NCBI GenBank assembly: GCA_003118195.1
Contig: BEXV01002009.1
Coordinates: 6,291 to 70,290, forward strand
Direction: 5' to 3'
Origin: Hemicentrotus pulcherrimus
Lineage: Eukaryota; Echinodermata; Echinoidea; Camarodonta; Strongylocentrotidae
DNA length: 64,000 nt
The notes under the pieces are model-generated. The model had not been told where the DNA came from and made no database searches. It saw only the letters and a program-made list of their open reading frames with translations. The translations under genes were made by a program, and so were the position numbers. Positions 9,476 to 21,832 of the stretch are shown here, one piece after another. The stretch's first letter is position 1; each line of letters begins with the position of its first letter.

Positions 9476-11063
9476 CAATTCCCTTTGTTTTTACAATAGT
9501 GTGGCTTTTATAATACATATGTTCCTACCTGGGATAGCATATTCTCTACGATTTCAAAAGATCCTGCTTCCATTTCGTTTATCAGGAGAGAACCTGGCAT
9601 TACTTATAAGATTAATCATACTAATACAAGATTTTTCGTGTATTTATATATCTCAGATTTCGATTCAGCTAATGACAACTACACAGCTCTCAATGGCTTC
9701 GCGGATCAGGGACAACTTATTACCAGCTATCCACTTAAGAACGCGCATAGTAATAAATCTAGAATATTGCAGGGACTAAAATTGTTTCGGGTAAACGAAC
9801 TACATATAAACGGAGTCAATGACTTACAAATACCTAGCATTACATGTAGTATATATGGGCGATGGCAATATCTTCTAAATTGGATCCATATAATTTCATC
9901 AATCTGTGCATGCTTATTATCATAAAAATATTAATGAAGAACTAGATGTTTATGATATTTTCGATATTTCAGACGAAAAGTGTACTTTTGGGCAAATCAC
10001 TAACAGAATAGCGTCACGTGTAACTTAGACACTGGCTAATCACCTGTTGATTGCAAAAGATAAAGCGAGCTATCATATAAATAATATATCCTTAGTCGCA
10101 GATGTCATTATAATCCTCGACCCAATTATTTTTCCAAAGAAATAAGTCCATGAATATAAAACACGTATAGAATACATCTATATGTACGACAAATAAAGAG
10201 TGGCAAACAAGTTTGAAAGGCTTATTTTTGTCAAGCCCGTTGTTTCCGAGACGATATCAAATGCGCTAATCGACCCTCTTTAGGCAAGTAGCCGATACGT
10301 CAGTTATCAAACACATTATTTGCACTGTTTATGTTGATCTCACATTCTGTACGGGATCATTTTCAAATAGTGAGTCATTTACCGCGTGAGTCGCTGACGG
10401 AAGCCTGCGTCAGCAATATGACGCCTCATATACAGCGGGCATTGGAGTCAATAATTCTAGAACTCGCTTTTCTCGAAAGGGGAAGTCCACACTAATATTA
10501 ATTTAGCTTTAATACAAGCAAAACAATTATAGAAACATACATTGAAACTTTGATCAAAGATACGATGATGAAGAAAAAAAAAGAAAATTATGAATTTCTG
10601 AAGTTGCGACAAATTGACCCAAATTGGCAGCTCTGAGATGTATTATGCAAGCTCCACTCCGATTTGTTCTGTAAACAGCAGCTGCAGTAAACTTTCATTT
10701 TCTTAGTTATTGACGACGAAGTAGATTTGTTTAATACAAGGGTTGGATTTAAAAAAAAAAAACATATTTGCAATAGTTATATAAAGGCACTACAGGCCTA
10801 ATGAAAGGGGAGCTCGCAAGATACGTATCAGAGTTGCCAGTTTGTGTTTCATTGATCGCACCTTTAGAAATTTATAACTTACTTTTTTTGAACATTTTTT
10901 TGTTCAAATTTTGACTGACGTGTTCCTCTCATTTTCTGCGTCTGTTAAAACCAACGTATTATCAGGGTGGACAATCCCTTTAACAGGTAATTGCCCCCAT
11001 GCTGGCATGGCAATGACCTTTTTTTCTGCAAGGTATAGACTATGCAGACACTGTCTGATATTA
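9476..11063. other. Intergenic; cluster of bZIP-like motifs at 10371-10428
   Basis: No gene recognised. TGAGTCA (10371-10377), TGAGTCGCTGACG (about 10387-10399), GCGTCAGCA (10407-10415) and TGACGCCTCA (10419-10428) lie within 58 bases. Confidence 0.35.
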
Positions 11064-11223
11064 GGGACTTTTAGATTTGCACGACGAGAACGTGGACTGC
11101 GACGTGTGACATCCCTTTATTGCAATGTGACGTCATTTTAAGGCACTGGCAGTGACGTCATATTGCCTTAAAAAGGTGTCACACGAGCAGTCCACGTTTT
11201 AGTCGTGCAAATCTAAAAGTCCC
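11064..11223. mobile_element. Short TIR element with GGGACTTTTAG ends, copy 1 (160 bp)
   Basis: GGGACTTTTAGATTTGCACG at the left end is matched inverted at the right end. Complementarity extends nearly 50 bases inward with few mismatches. TA flanks both tips (11062-11063, 11224-11225), as for a TA target duplication. The interior holds two TGACGTCA octamers (11128-11135, 11153-11160). A shorter relative lies at 57489-57601. Confidence 0.85.
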
Positions 11224-13106
11224 TAATGACAGACTGTGGAGTGAGAGAGTGAGAGAGCAAGAGAAAGGAGAAAGAGAGAGAGAGAGAGAGAGAAGCTGAA
11301 AGGCATGATGAAATGCCCAACGTTATACTAGTCTCCAGGCACAAACTTTAATTTGATGCTTCATCACAATTCATTAAGCCTTAGGCAGAGCCTAGCTCTG
11401 CCAGTATCTGGCTGCCTCAAATAAGGAGCAGCTAAAGTACATTATACTGTCAGCCTAGTCTCATAAAGCAGACACTGCGCATGACAAGGGCTTGTGCCTG
11501 CAAACTAAATTATTACCCTTAAAAAAAGCGACAGGTAATCGATCTAGAATTTAACGCCAATCAAACTATACCAACAATATCCCTTTCCTAAGGGAATCCC
11601 TGACAATGCATAAATTATATACCAAGAACGCCTTTGAGTGATAATTTCGAAAAAAAATAAGCAGGTAACAAAACGCATATATTCAGTGTTTATCATCTTG
11701 CTGTATACAACCCAAAACTTAGAGGACATACGGAAGGATCTTTATTTGTCAAATTATCGAATATTCAAATAATAACTTGTCACCCGAAGGAAGATAACAA
11801 AGAATAGCTAGAAGAATGAAAAACAAAAAGAAAAAGAAACAAAACAAACTCTAAAAGACAAATTTAAAGCCATCAAAATTAGCATGAATTATCCTAATAC
11901 TTGTAATAATCCTATACAATACTTGAAATACTCTGGACAAAAACTCTAAGCCGGACGCCTTCGTATTCTAACAAAATGTTAGTGAGCTAAGCGTAGCGAT
12001 GGGAATGATAGTTATGAAACAGGACAGGTGAGAGGCGGGATCCTTTACTTATAAAAAAACGGAGTACATGGTCGGTTGCCATGTTAAACAGTCAGGCACA
12101 GCGGGAAAAACCAAACACTGGTGACGTCTCGTAAAATACCGCTAGCCTTCCAAAAAACCTCCAAGGCTACCTGGCTAATACATCCCATTGTCTTGCAACC
12201 GAGTGGATGGTGGCTAAGCTCACCTGGGTGCCGATTAATGGGACATTCTTTTACAGGAACAATACACGATTGCGTCGTTAGCATTTCCCTTATTCTTCAA
12301 CTAGACTTAACTGCTTTGAAATTTAGTAGGAATTTCCCAATTTGAACTCACATTAAAGGTAGTCGTAACAAATAGTGATGATGATGGTGATGATACTGAT
12401 GCTGTCGACAATGATAAAGATAATAGTAGTAATAATCGTACTTATCATGATGATAATAACTTATTATTATTATTTTATTGTTATTATTATTATTGTTATT
12501 GTTATTATTACCATTATTATCATCATTATCATAGATATTATAATGAGTAATGATGCTAAGGAGTAAGGCCATAGTATATTGGAGCAAAGACAAAAACATT
12601 TTCAGCTTGACATTCCTCAACCAAAAAATACAACTTCTGTTTTAATATCACATTTTAAACATTTTTATGCAATTACCGATGAAACTAAATAAAGACAAGT
12701 CATCAGATAGACTTAGGAAGTTGGAGTAGGATCGGTATTAAAACCTCATCCTCCCACCGAAAAGCTTCACCAGTACCTCAAGATTTGAAGAAAAAAAGAA
12801 AAGAAAAAAAGTGAAAAGAGGACTGAAAAACTAACGTAAAAATGCAAAGTATGCGAACTCGGAGACATTATGCCTTACGACCAGCCGACAAGTTAAACGT
12901 CGAGTCAATTTGTGACATGGATCTTCACCGTCGTAGATTTCGATATGGGGGGGGGGGGGGGGGNGGGGTGGCATTCGTTTTCATCAACGCTATCTCTTGA
13001 TTACAGGTCCATCATTTAAAATTAGACTCTGAACCTATTTCCAACCTCACTTCCTAAATAGCACCGGCGAATATTTATCAATTACTCGGGCATCGCGCAG
13101 GCCCAG
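11224..13106. other. Intergenic with microsatellites
   Basis: (GA)n at about 11265-11293, and ATG/ATT-type trinucleotide sequence at about 12374-12560 that keeps several frames open without being genic. A G homopolymer with an ambiguous base lies at about 12949-12968. Confidence 0.5.
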
Positions 13107-13129
13107 TTGAACCCGGAACCCGAGTACTA

Positions 13130-13220
13130 TTTCTCTCCTCTACCTCTCTCTTCCTCTCTTTCTCTCCCTTCCTCTCTCTCTACCTTCCTCTCTCTCTCTT
13201 CCTCTTCTCTATTTCACCCA
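13130..13220 (+). repeat. CT-rich low-complexity tract
   Basis: Imperfect (CT)n/(CCTCTCT)n stretch just upstream of the X-box and TATA-like motif. Such tracts are common in metazoan proximal promoters, but function here is only suggested by position. Confidence 0.5.
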
Positions 13221-13271
13221 TTCTCAATTTTCCCGCCTGCCCTGCGAAATCAAACTCGATTAAGGCGTCCC

Positions 13272-13285
13272 GTCACCATGGCAAC
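13272..13285. promoter_or_regulatory. RFX-type X-box
   Basis: GTCACCATGGCAAC has the two half-sites of the RFX consensus (GTNRCC, RGYAAC) joined by the expected short centre. It also contains an ATG in good initiation context followed by only nine codons. The match is to a known binding consensus; occupancy is unknown. Confidence 0.45.
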
Positions 13286-13633
13286 GGACAACCAGACTTG
13301 CATTTAGCGCGTGATGTCACGAATGAGGTGTCGTTTCTATTTTCGGAGCTATTTGTTATTTGCGGATGCGTGGTGTTTTTTGACAAGGTTAGCCCAGGAC
13401 ATCGGTATTGCCCACGTACTTTACGGAGCGGCACGCGATTCCCGTCATTGGTATTAGTTCTTTTCGAGAGAAAGTTTCAACACTTTTATGGGTATGTTGT
13501 TTTACCCTTTCGATGATGATCTTTTCTCTTTTCACAGCTCATCAAAAGTATCTTCCACCGGTGTTAAACGACCGCAAAGAATTTTCAACCAAAAATAAAT
13601 TCAAGGGAAATTTCAATAGTATAGAGATATCGA

Positions 13634-13688
13634 CTGGTTTTGTATGCTCAAGGGATCTGCGCGAGTTCCCGAGAGCATATAAAACCAG
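13634..13688 (+). promoter_or_regulatory. Hairpin containing a TATA box
   Basis: CTGGTTTTGTATGCTC (13634-13649) and GAGCATATAAAACCAG (13673-13688) pair with one mismatch, and a small GGGA/TCCC stem lies in the loop. TATAAAA is at 13678-13684. A transcript starting about 30 bases on would reach the strong donor at 13800/13801. Confidence 0.35.
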
Positions 13689-13707
13689 CCAGACATCGAC
13701 TATGAAA

Positions 13708-13800
13708 GCAGTCTTGTATGCCGATTAAAACAAAAATCTACGAAGAATTCTTACCTTATCCTTTTATTAAGTACAGATTGGTTCAAACATCACGGAAAAG
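13708..13800 (+). other. Candidate non-coding first exon
   Basis: It lies between the predicted start site below the TATA box and CACGGAAAAG|GTAAGTATT, an excellent 5' splice site. No long frame crosses it, so it would be 5' UTR. The downstream partner exon was not identified. The call rests on motif arrangement only. Confidence 0.25.
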
Positions 13801-15792
13801 GTAAGTATTCTTCGTCTTCTTACTTTCAGTGTTTTACAACGTTACAAACACACCAATTCATTTTAATTCAATATACAATCTATCCACTTCCAAGTTTTAA
13901 ATGCGACATTTTGCCCTGATTGGACGTGTCAAACCAAACGCGGGGGCGACGGAAAGAAACAAACAAAGTGGTTAAACACCTCCTGACGAGGGTATCCGGT
14001 AGTCCGGTTGTACTTGAACTCTATGCCCGATCGGATATGCTTTTTCCCCTTTCTTTAACGAACACAAAGCATAATCAAATTATTGCTCAAAAGTGTGGGT
14101 TGATACACCTATATAAGTTGTTTTGGGCTATGGCTACGATGATGAACTTAAAGATGGAAACTTTGCGAACAAAACCTAATGAAATATCTGTAGAAGTTAA
14201 TGCAATTTCAGAGAGCCATGTTTGTTGAACGCATTTAAATGTTAATTAAGGTTATGCAAATATCATCTTATTCCTTCCCTCACAAGGCTTGTATATGTCT
14301 AGATAAATGAATTAAAACCTACACAAAAAAAATAATGACATTTACGTACTATCAAAATCATCTATTAATCATACAGTGCGTTACGGTGCCCACGGGACAA
14401 ACGAATGAGTAACAATGCTAGGAAATCGAAATGCAGATCAAGATTTCAACTTTATCAAATAACGATTTTGTAAAGGAATTCTGAAACGTTCAGTTAGCCT
14501 GATATAAGAAATTTGCTTTTATTTGTTTTGGTTAGATTTTTGGTTTGATTTACAACGTGGCCTAACTTACTACTAAACCTTGAAAGAAAAGTCAGCTACG
14601 CTTAGTGGGCCCCGGAACACGTGGATTAGTTTGTGATGTTGTACATAATTATCTTCGCCGCTTAATTAGAAAGTGTAGGCAATCGTAGAATATGAAATGG
14701 CTTATTCTCTAATTATTTGATGAAATAATAGTAACCAGGTGCACATTAAATTGTCTTTGAGAAACTTAAGCTTTGAACTGCCCACTGTTTCTAACAGATT
14801 GAAAATCTACTCCCGGAATAAACTTGCTTTTCATAAGAGTCAGTAGAAAATGTGATTTGTTTTCCACCTCACGGGTTGAAAATGGAAGTGACTGAAACTG
14901 CGTAAGTAATTTAAAGTTGTAGGGAAATGGAGATTTGATTCTTGGCAGTTACATCCATTTAGTGTAATCTGCAGTATACATTTTAGTATATGAATTGCAT
15001 TTTTAACAGTGGACATCGCCCCACGTCGGTTGCAAAATGATTATTTCACCATTCAGAAAATTAGTCATTCAGTATGACACCCTTTTCCCTATGATATGAC
15101 TTCAGACTGTCGATGGGTATGCCGGACGGAACTACTGGCTCAAATACCGATTTCCCCCAGGTTGCGTGTGTCATAGGAAGACATGTTCTATTTGTAAAGA
15201 TTCTAATATTTATGAAAGTATTCTGAGATGATATCTTTGGTTGATATGCTGTAAACTGAGCTTATTCATTGTTTTTCTTTTAAATATAATTTAGGCCGTC
15301 TCTTCAGAATAGAAACGTGTCAAGTTGTAAAGTTGTTAAGGGAGAGACTTGTAAGTCATGGTAAAAGCATTTTTTCTTGACTTAAACATGAACTGTCCTA
15401 TGTGGCCCGAAATCCTCTTTGTGAAAACTTTCACATGTGAGACACCATATGAATCGTGATTCTTCGACGGAAGGCCTGAACAAGTTAAAACTTAACTTGA
15501 CAAAACCATGGTTACATGGATAAAGTTAGTAACAGTTGGTATTGCACGTACCAAAAAGGTAAAATCAGTCAAATTCGTTTAGTTTTCATCTCTTGACCCA
15601 AACAGGAACTGCCTCGCGTGGATCTTAATCCTCCAACTCAAAGAATTTACATGCGAGGGACCGGGAGAAGCCTAGTACTTCCACCTGACTCGTACTGTTG
15701 ACGGTGGATCGAGACAAGACTTATGTGGTCAATTGCGTGGGTCAGGACAGGTAAGGGTACAATGCCCTGTTATATCATCAGTACTTTTACGT
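13801..15792. other. Non-coding, intron-like
   Basis: Right after the donor, TACTTTCAG ends at 13829, so GT...AG delimit only 29 bases, too short for a normal animal intron. No gene was recognised further on. A weakly repeated motif (CTTGAC...AACTG) appears at about 15378 and 15593. Confidence 0.35.
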
Positions 15793-16380
15793 CGATGAAA
15801 AGTTTTGGTAAACCTCGAAAGGCAATTTCTCCGATTCTTAGTTTTTTTTTCTCTCGATACATCACTTGTAACCTACAGTCGATGAAAAGTTTTTGGTAAA
15901 TCTCTAAAGGAAATCTATCCGATTCCTAGTTTTAACATATCGCACTTTTAGTTTGCTATGATCTCCAGAAAGTTTAGGGTAAACATCGAATCGTATTTTA
16001 TCCGATTCTTAGTTTGTAATATCCTCGCACCAATAATCTACCGTGATCTCTAATTACTTTGAAGTCGATGGTGATTTTTGGTAAACCTCGAAAGGCAATT
16101 TATCCGATTCCTAGTATTGTGTGTTATAGACACATTTCCTTGTAACCTCTTGTGATCTTTAAGTACTTTAAATTCGATGAAAAGTTGTCGGTAAACCTCG
16201 AAACGCATCTTATCCGATTTCTTGTTTTAGACAAAGTCGAACTTTTAACTTGCTATCATATGTAAGTTCTTTAAAGTCGATAGAAACCTTTCGGTAGACC
16301 TCGAAAGGCAATTTATCCGATTCCTAGATTTTAATATACTCGCACTTGTAACGTGTTGTAATCTTTGATTATTCTCTGGT
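15793..16380 (+). repeat. Degenerate tandem array, six units of about 87-109 bp
   Basis: Units start near 15793, 15880, 15967, 16066, 16175 and 16278. Each has the core CGATGAAAAGTTTTGGTAAA, then CTCGAAAGGCAATTTATCCG and ATTCCTAG, followed by a looser spacer ending near CTTTAAAGT. Unit 3 lacks the opening CGATG. Cores are better kept than spacers. Confidence 0.8.
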
Positions 16381-19300
16381 GAAGCAATGAGTAAGCGATT
16401 CAGGATCTAAATTACAATTTAACTTCCTTTAGTCACGTTGGTTTGGTATTCCCCGTCACTCTTTTGCGCTGTGGATTTGAAAGATATTGCAATCCGTGAG
16501 TATATCGGTATCCCATGTTGAAAATGATGTCACTATCACGTTATTATCTTTTCACGTTGTTGTAAATCTCGCCAAACCTGTGAACGGCCTGATAAAATTA
16601 TAACCTCGAAGCCCCCCCCCCCCCTCCCCCTCGAAATCGCACCTAACTTTTAAACAATAACACACATTCAGCGTAAGCGATATAGCGTTCACCCGACCCA
16701 CTTTCAATTTTTAGACTGAAAGCTTGAGTGATTTGGGGACGGCCGAAGTAGGTGAACATTCAGACGAGAATTTCACACTTCTTGTATTCGCGTTCCATCG
16801 CTTCCAAAAACTGGTAGGCGTATGAGAATGCCTTGCGCTGGTGTAAAATACGACAGTTTATTCTCACCTAGATTTGTATACAGTTTCTTTCCCAAAGGTT
16901 GCGTTTTCCCCGTAGTTACCTTTTCATGTCACTGACACTGTAGATAAGTTAAAGAATAAGTAGCCATGTAAAGGCATATTTGAGATTTATCATTGGACCT
17001 TGAACGTTAAAATGTTCTTTCGTTATTTGTTCAAATGCTAATCACACACATTGTAACATGACTTACCGAATAAATAAACAAAATAGAACGGTTTCTTATG
17101 TTAGTGAATCGTCGTTGGGAAAGATTGATAAGTTAGGAATTTTCCCATATTATTTTGTAATGTGATATGTCTAACATGAACAATAATGAATCCCTGCCCC
17201 CCCTCCCAACATATAGAACCTCTACGAAAGATCCCTACGACTATTTCAGAGGATGCAAGACAACCCGGGGCAACTGTCAGCGGAGCAAAATAACGTCAGA
17301 TCATCGTTTTAGATCCTGATTACTCACTTTAAAGTAAATGCAATTCTCGTCTCGTAAGTCCTTGTTCCAAGCCCGATCTGAAGAAATTGGAATACTGTAC
17401 TTCTGATCAGCCCCCAGCCGACTCTTTCTAACCTCATCATATTTAGGGAGATTTATAGGGTGTTATACATTATCTTTGATCAAACCTTTATCAGGGCGCG
17501 CGTGTGAAGTGATATGGCTGCATCGTTTACAGTTGTAATAGCCGTATAATATCATATCAGTGGGGGTGAATTTTCACCAATCATCCATCCAGGCACTGCG
17601 GCTCCTGACGGGCCTATCAAACATTATTCAATCAGAGACAAATTTTGAGATGAATAAGGGCTCTTACTTTAACCCTATCGACTCAGGAAACGTGGGATAG
17701 ACATGTTGTATCAGGACTCGGAGGGTTAAACGGAGGGGTATACCCTCGGACACGACCTACATCGTTGAGGAATCGAGTTTTAAGTTTACCCATGCGATTT
17801 GTTAGTTGCATGTACATAATATGGGTGGACGCCCCCCCCCCTCTTCCCCCGGAGGGCCTAGAAATAAGCCTGTATAACTTGAATTGATGTACGTCACACT
17901 GGGCAGTCTAGGTTTACCCCCTCCCCCCCCCTGCCGCAAAAGTGGAGAATCCCTCTATCATTTTTGGCTATGCTATGAAAAGTATTCCTGGTGGACATAC
18001 TCTTGATATCTCAATGTCCCCACCCCCAAAAATTAACAACAACATAAGATCATTGATTGGGGGCTGTGAGATGTTCATCATAGAACAATGGGGGTGGGGG
18101 GGGGCATATTAAAGGAACTATCCATGTAATTGAGTGAATAAGCTGAAATGAACTGTGTGATTAAATGTTCGTAATGTAAGCTATCGATACATAAGCATCA
18201 TATGAATAACAACCATTAAATATGCATGTTTAATGGCACTGTCCCTTTTGAACACTAAAAAGTGACAAACATTCGGTTAAAGGCAACATATATCTGAAAT
18301 GTTAGTGCATTTTTTGAGACCAGTTTTTCTCCGTTCCATTGCTAGGATGATGTTCTTCCAAACGCGAATATAACAACATGATATAGAAATGTCCACATTT
18401 TCCTCAAAATGTACCTTTACCCCCACATTCCCTTTAACACACTCCTTATGTACACACACCGTGCAGCTGTTCTGCGGGACACTTATAGTGTAATTGCTCT
18501 TCAAATTGCAGTCGAGGAAGATATTTGTATCTAGTTCTCCAAGTAGTAGTTTTTAACCAGTCCTGAGATCTGAAGATGCTATCACGATTTTATCGAGTAG
18601 CCTCTTACAAGACGCTGCAACTTTCTGCACGACGGGATGTGTAAAATGTATACAAACGCGTATAAATACACGTATGTTTCTTCATGTAGTACAATGCATG
18701 GTATAGAGCAATGTGCGAGGAATCGTCAGGCCCTAGGTTCGATACATATATGTATTTATGCGTTTTTACAATTTATTAATCTTCAATGACATGGTTTCTC
18801 AGACAGGTCTTATAACTCTTTGAGACAGATTGATGCTTCCTAATGAGAAGTAAACATGCTTTTATAGCGGACAGGTAATATGGAGAGAACTTTCATGAAA
18901 CATGTGGGCTAATCCAGAATATATGCCCTTGTCTCAGGTATAGAACTTGTCATGAAGAGAACTTAGAGTACATCTGTGATTGGTTTCCAATTTACAAGCG
19001 TAAACCCAAACATTACGAACACTCACTCGTAAAACGACGACGTGAGCTAAAAAAGTGATTTGTATCTTGAGACGAATAGAGCAGTATTTTTTTTAATCAA
19101 TAGACGACATCCTCAAGGCTTGGGAGATAATCTCTAAATCTCTTGAATCCAGACTAGATCTACCTCTCAGGCAATGACCCCGCACCGTTGAATATAAATT
19201 AATTAGATTATGGAGCATATGTATCACACGATAACCCACTTGGTACACTTGTAAAAACCCATCCAGATCAAGAATGAAAACAAGGTAACTCTTATTTGAT

Positions 19301-20242
19301 GCTTTTCTTGTTTCTATTAAGATGGTTGCGTTTTCGATGACGAAAATCAACGACATTTCATTTTAAATTACACCGTTATATTCAATATTGAAATGAACGT
19401 TAGTGCGACTTAGAATGACCGCATACTCTATGATCGTGATAATATTAATGATCGAGTATATTATGTACCAGATCATTATATATATATATATATATATATA
19501 ATGTTTTTTTTACTCGAATATAGCAAAAGTCTTTCCCGTCAAGCTGTGATTTTTGTGGAAATTACAAAAAACATATTGAGTGATTCGAACACTTTTTCAA
19601 TTTGAATAAAGTATTATCCTCGAGTTAATTTTTAATCAAAAACTGCAATGACTTATTAAAGTGATCCGAACACAATTCCATTAGATATATAAATGCCCTT
19701 CAGTTCACATTTCGGAAGACCTTGCTATCGTGTTAAAACATTTGGTCCCATAACCTAAATATAATAATTTATTGGGCAGTAAACTAAACCATATCAGGAT
19801 TTATATGGCCATCTTATTTTCAAAGATTTTTGGGGGTGCTTTGCTGTAGTTTTCGCAATTGACCTTCAAAACGAGTGACTGGGCTTATAGTTGTACACAT
19901 TCACAGTTTTCAATTCGCAGGAGTATCATGATTCAGTAGAGTATACTAGTTTATACAGGTTCTACATGCAGCGTTTCTCATTAGCATACATCGTCCAGAC
20001 TGCACTTGTTTTTACCTCGGTTTTCGACTTCCAATACGTGACCCGGAAACAGACAAATGACAGCATACTCGTATCCTAGACAGACTAGGATAATACCACG
20101 AGCCTCCCTCCCACTGACCCAGAAATGTACCTGGCGTTTCAAAAAGAGACCACGTTTGGGGCCTATCCGATGTGTAATCCTGTTTCCATTAAAGACCCAC
20201 TTTGCATTTACACCTAAGTCACACCAATGATACCGACACGAG
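16381..20242. other. Intergenic; C/G homopolymers and TA microsatellite
   Basis: C-runs lie at about 16613-16628 and 17834-17842, further C-rich stretches at 17184-17206 and 17918-17932, and a G-run at 18091-18107. A (TA)n run lies at about 19478-19500. A B-box-like GGCCCTAGGTTCGATAC at about 18731 may be SINE debris. A TTAAAGGAACTATCC motif lies at 18109. Confidence 0.4.
19093..19356 (-). CDS. Small ORF, unassigned
   Basis: An ATG-initiated 87-codon frame (MSLIFVIENATILIE...) ending SSID with TAA. Composition is unremarkable and protein-like, but I see no recognised domain, signal peptide, promoter or splice context. A chance open frame is quite possible in this AT-rich tract. Confidence 0.15.
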   Translation of the reverse strand: MSLIFVIENATILIETRKASNKSYLVFILDLDGFLQVYQVGYRVIHMLHNLINLYSTVRGHCLRGRSSLDSRDLEIISQALRMSSID

Positions 20243-20401
20243 GGGACCCGTTGCATCGAACTTACCATTGATGGTAACTTTGCCACCAATGGCAACAACC
20301 GTGGTAACAGGGCTCAGCAGCCAATCAAAATCAATTTTTCCATGGTAATTACCATTGATGGCAAAGTTAACATCATAGGTACGTTTTGTGCAACGGGGCC
20401 C
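20243..20401. mobile_element. Short TIR element, GGGACCCGTTGCA type, 159 bp
   Basis: GGGACCCGTTGCATC at the left is matched inverted by TGTGCAACGGGGCCC at the right. Internal ACCATTGATGG motifs give further self-complementarity. It directly abuts a second 159-bp element. Non-coding. Confidence 0.75.
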
Positions 20402-20402
20402 T

Positions 20403-20561
20403 GGGACCTGTTTCATTAAATCCGATATCAGTAACAAATGTTACATTTCCATGAACAACTTGCCGCTCGCAGCCAACCAGATACCATGATTCCGTTAGCT
20501 TATAACAATTATTGGTTATTGATTACTTGTCATTGATTTCAAGTTTTATGAAACGGGTCCC
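20403..20561. mobile_element. Short TIR element, GGGACCTGTTTCAT type, 159 bp
   Basis: GGGACCTGTTTCATTAAA at the left pairs with TTTTATGAAACGGGTCCC at the right. One base separates it from its neighbour, and the two have the same length and related but distinct termini. The interior contains ACAAATGTTACATTTCC and GTTAGCTTATAACAATTATT. Confidence 0.75.
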
Positions 20562-21757
20562 TGACCTGACCGAATATGAAATTACGTTGCCCCAATTGGA
20601 ATTAGTCGGTTTGAGATCAGTGTGACACCGGGTGGACTAGGGTCGGATTGGCAGTGTAACTATGAAGTTACGCAATTATAATTATGGGAAAGACCAAGGT
20701 ACCGAGTATCATTGAATTTTATGAAATGAATGTGAGCATAACTTGACATGAAATATCATTTTGTATTTGATGTTTTGTCTGATCCAATCTCCAATAGAGC
20801 TGTCGGCCTGATACAGTTATCATATGTACTTAAATATTATTAGATGTGGTTGAATTGGTAACGCGTGGGACAAAATAGCATGTATATAGTACATGCCCAT
20901 ATACTGGAGTGAAATTAACAAATAATGCAAACTGTAATGTAATGTCATTGATTTAACATCGTCATTTATTTTTTGTTGTTTGTTGTTGTAGTTTAGGTAC
21001 ACGAGGACGAGGTCCTGAGATACGTCAAAATGCGACAGGAAATTCCGAAATGATAAATACTATAACTACAAGAAGGACAGATAAAGTCACATGTTTATTA
21101 TGGATGAGTATGCCTTTAACATTTTAGACCAAAAATAAAATGAACAATCGTTTGAAAGGAGCATATTTTGTAACTTGAATACGCCGCTCTTAAATGTAAA
21201 TATTGACATCGCCAATAGCTTCCTACCGGCTAAAGAATGCAAGCTGCATCATTTGCCGGTTAACATATTTTATTTATGGTTAGAGAAATATTATGATGTG
21301 ATTATCAAATGCTATAATCCTCAATATTTCCATGAAGAAGAACAACACAAAATCTAATGCAAGCTTCTCACAGAGAAGCACGTAGGGCCTAGCCTATTGA
21401 AGACTCGACTGCAATAATTCAGTAATTACGTAAACTTATTATTTAAAAAAAAAATCATCTATGTCGTCACACAGGTACACCAATATATGAAAATCCTAAA
21501 CACGTAAGTTGGTGTGCATGGCGATTTATGGAGGAAAAGAAGAGCATTATGCCCTTTAAAGACGCACCTAACACCTCAAGATGTGTGAAATGGAGCAAAA
21601 CACCGCACTGCATCCTCCCCTAGCCCCCTACCGACTGTTTGTATTTGTAATAACAATAGCAAGGCGGGTAGCCGTGGGTGCCCCCGGTCCGCCCCGTATA
21701 CACCTGTGTGACTACGAGCGTCCAGGTGTGCTCAGCGGCCCCAAGAGGTTTACATAC
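20562..21757. other. Intergenic, no gene seen
   Basis: A 60-codon plus frame at 21175-21357 starts with a non-ATG codon and has no splice context. I would not annotate it. Confidence 0.4.
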
Positions 21758-21832
21758 CAACCATTCTCCAGCGATAAAACAGACATCCCATTTCAATTTT
21801 GCTGGGTCGTCTTCCCCGTATCCAACCAAGCT
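21758..21832 (-). CDS. Possible 25-codon internal exon, unassigned
   Basis: On the minus strand a 75-base open segment (SLVGYGEDDPAKLKW...) is preceded by TTTTGCCTTCAG and followed by GTATGT, so both junctions are plausible and in phase 0. The adjoining plus-strand sequence (about 21600-21760) is relatively GC-rich and could instead be an old repeat. No domain can be named from 25 residues. Confidence 0.2.

Noticed and set aside
12375..12620. Open frames rich in Tyr/His/Asn or Ile/Val
   Set aside because: Translations of ATG/ATT microsatellite sequence.
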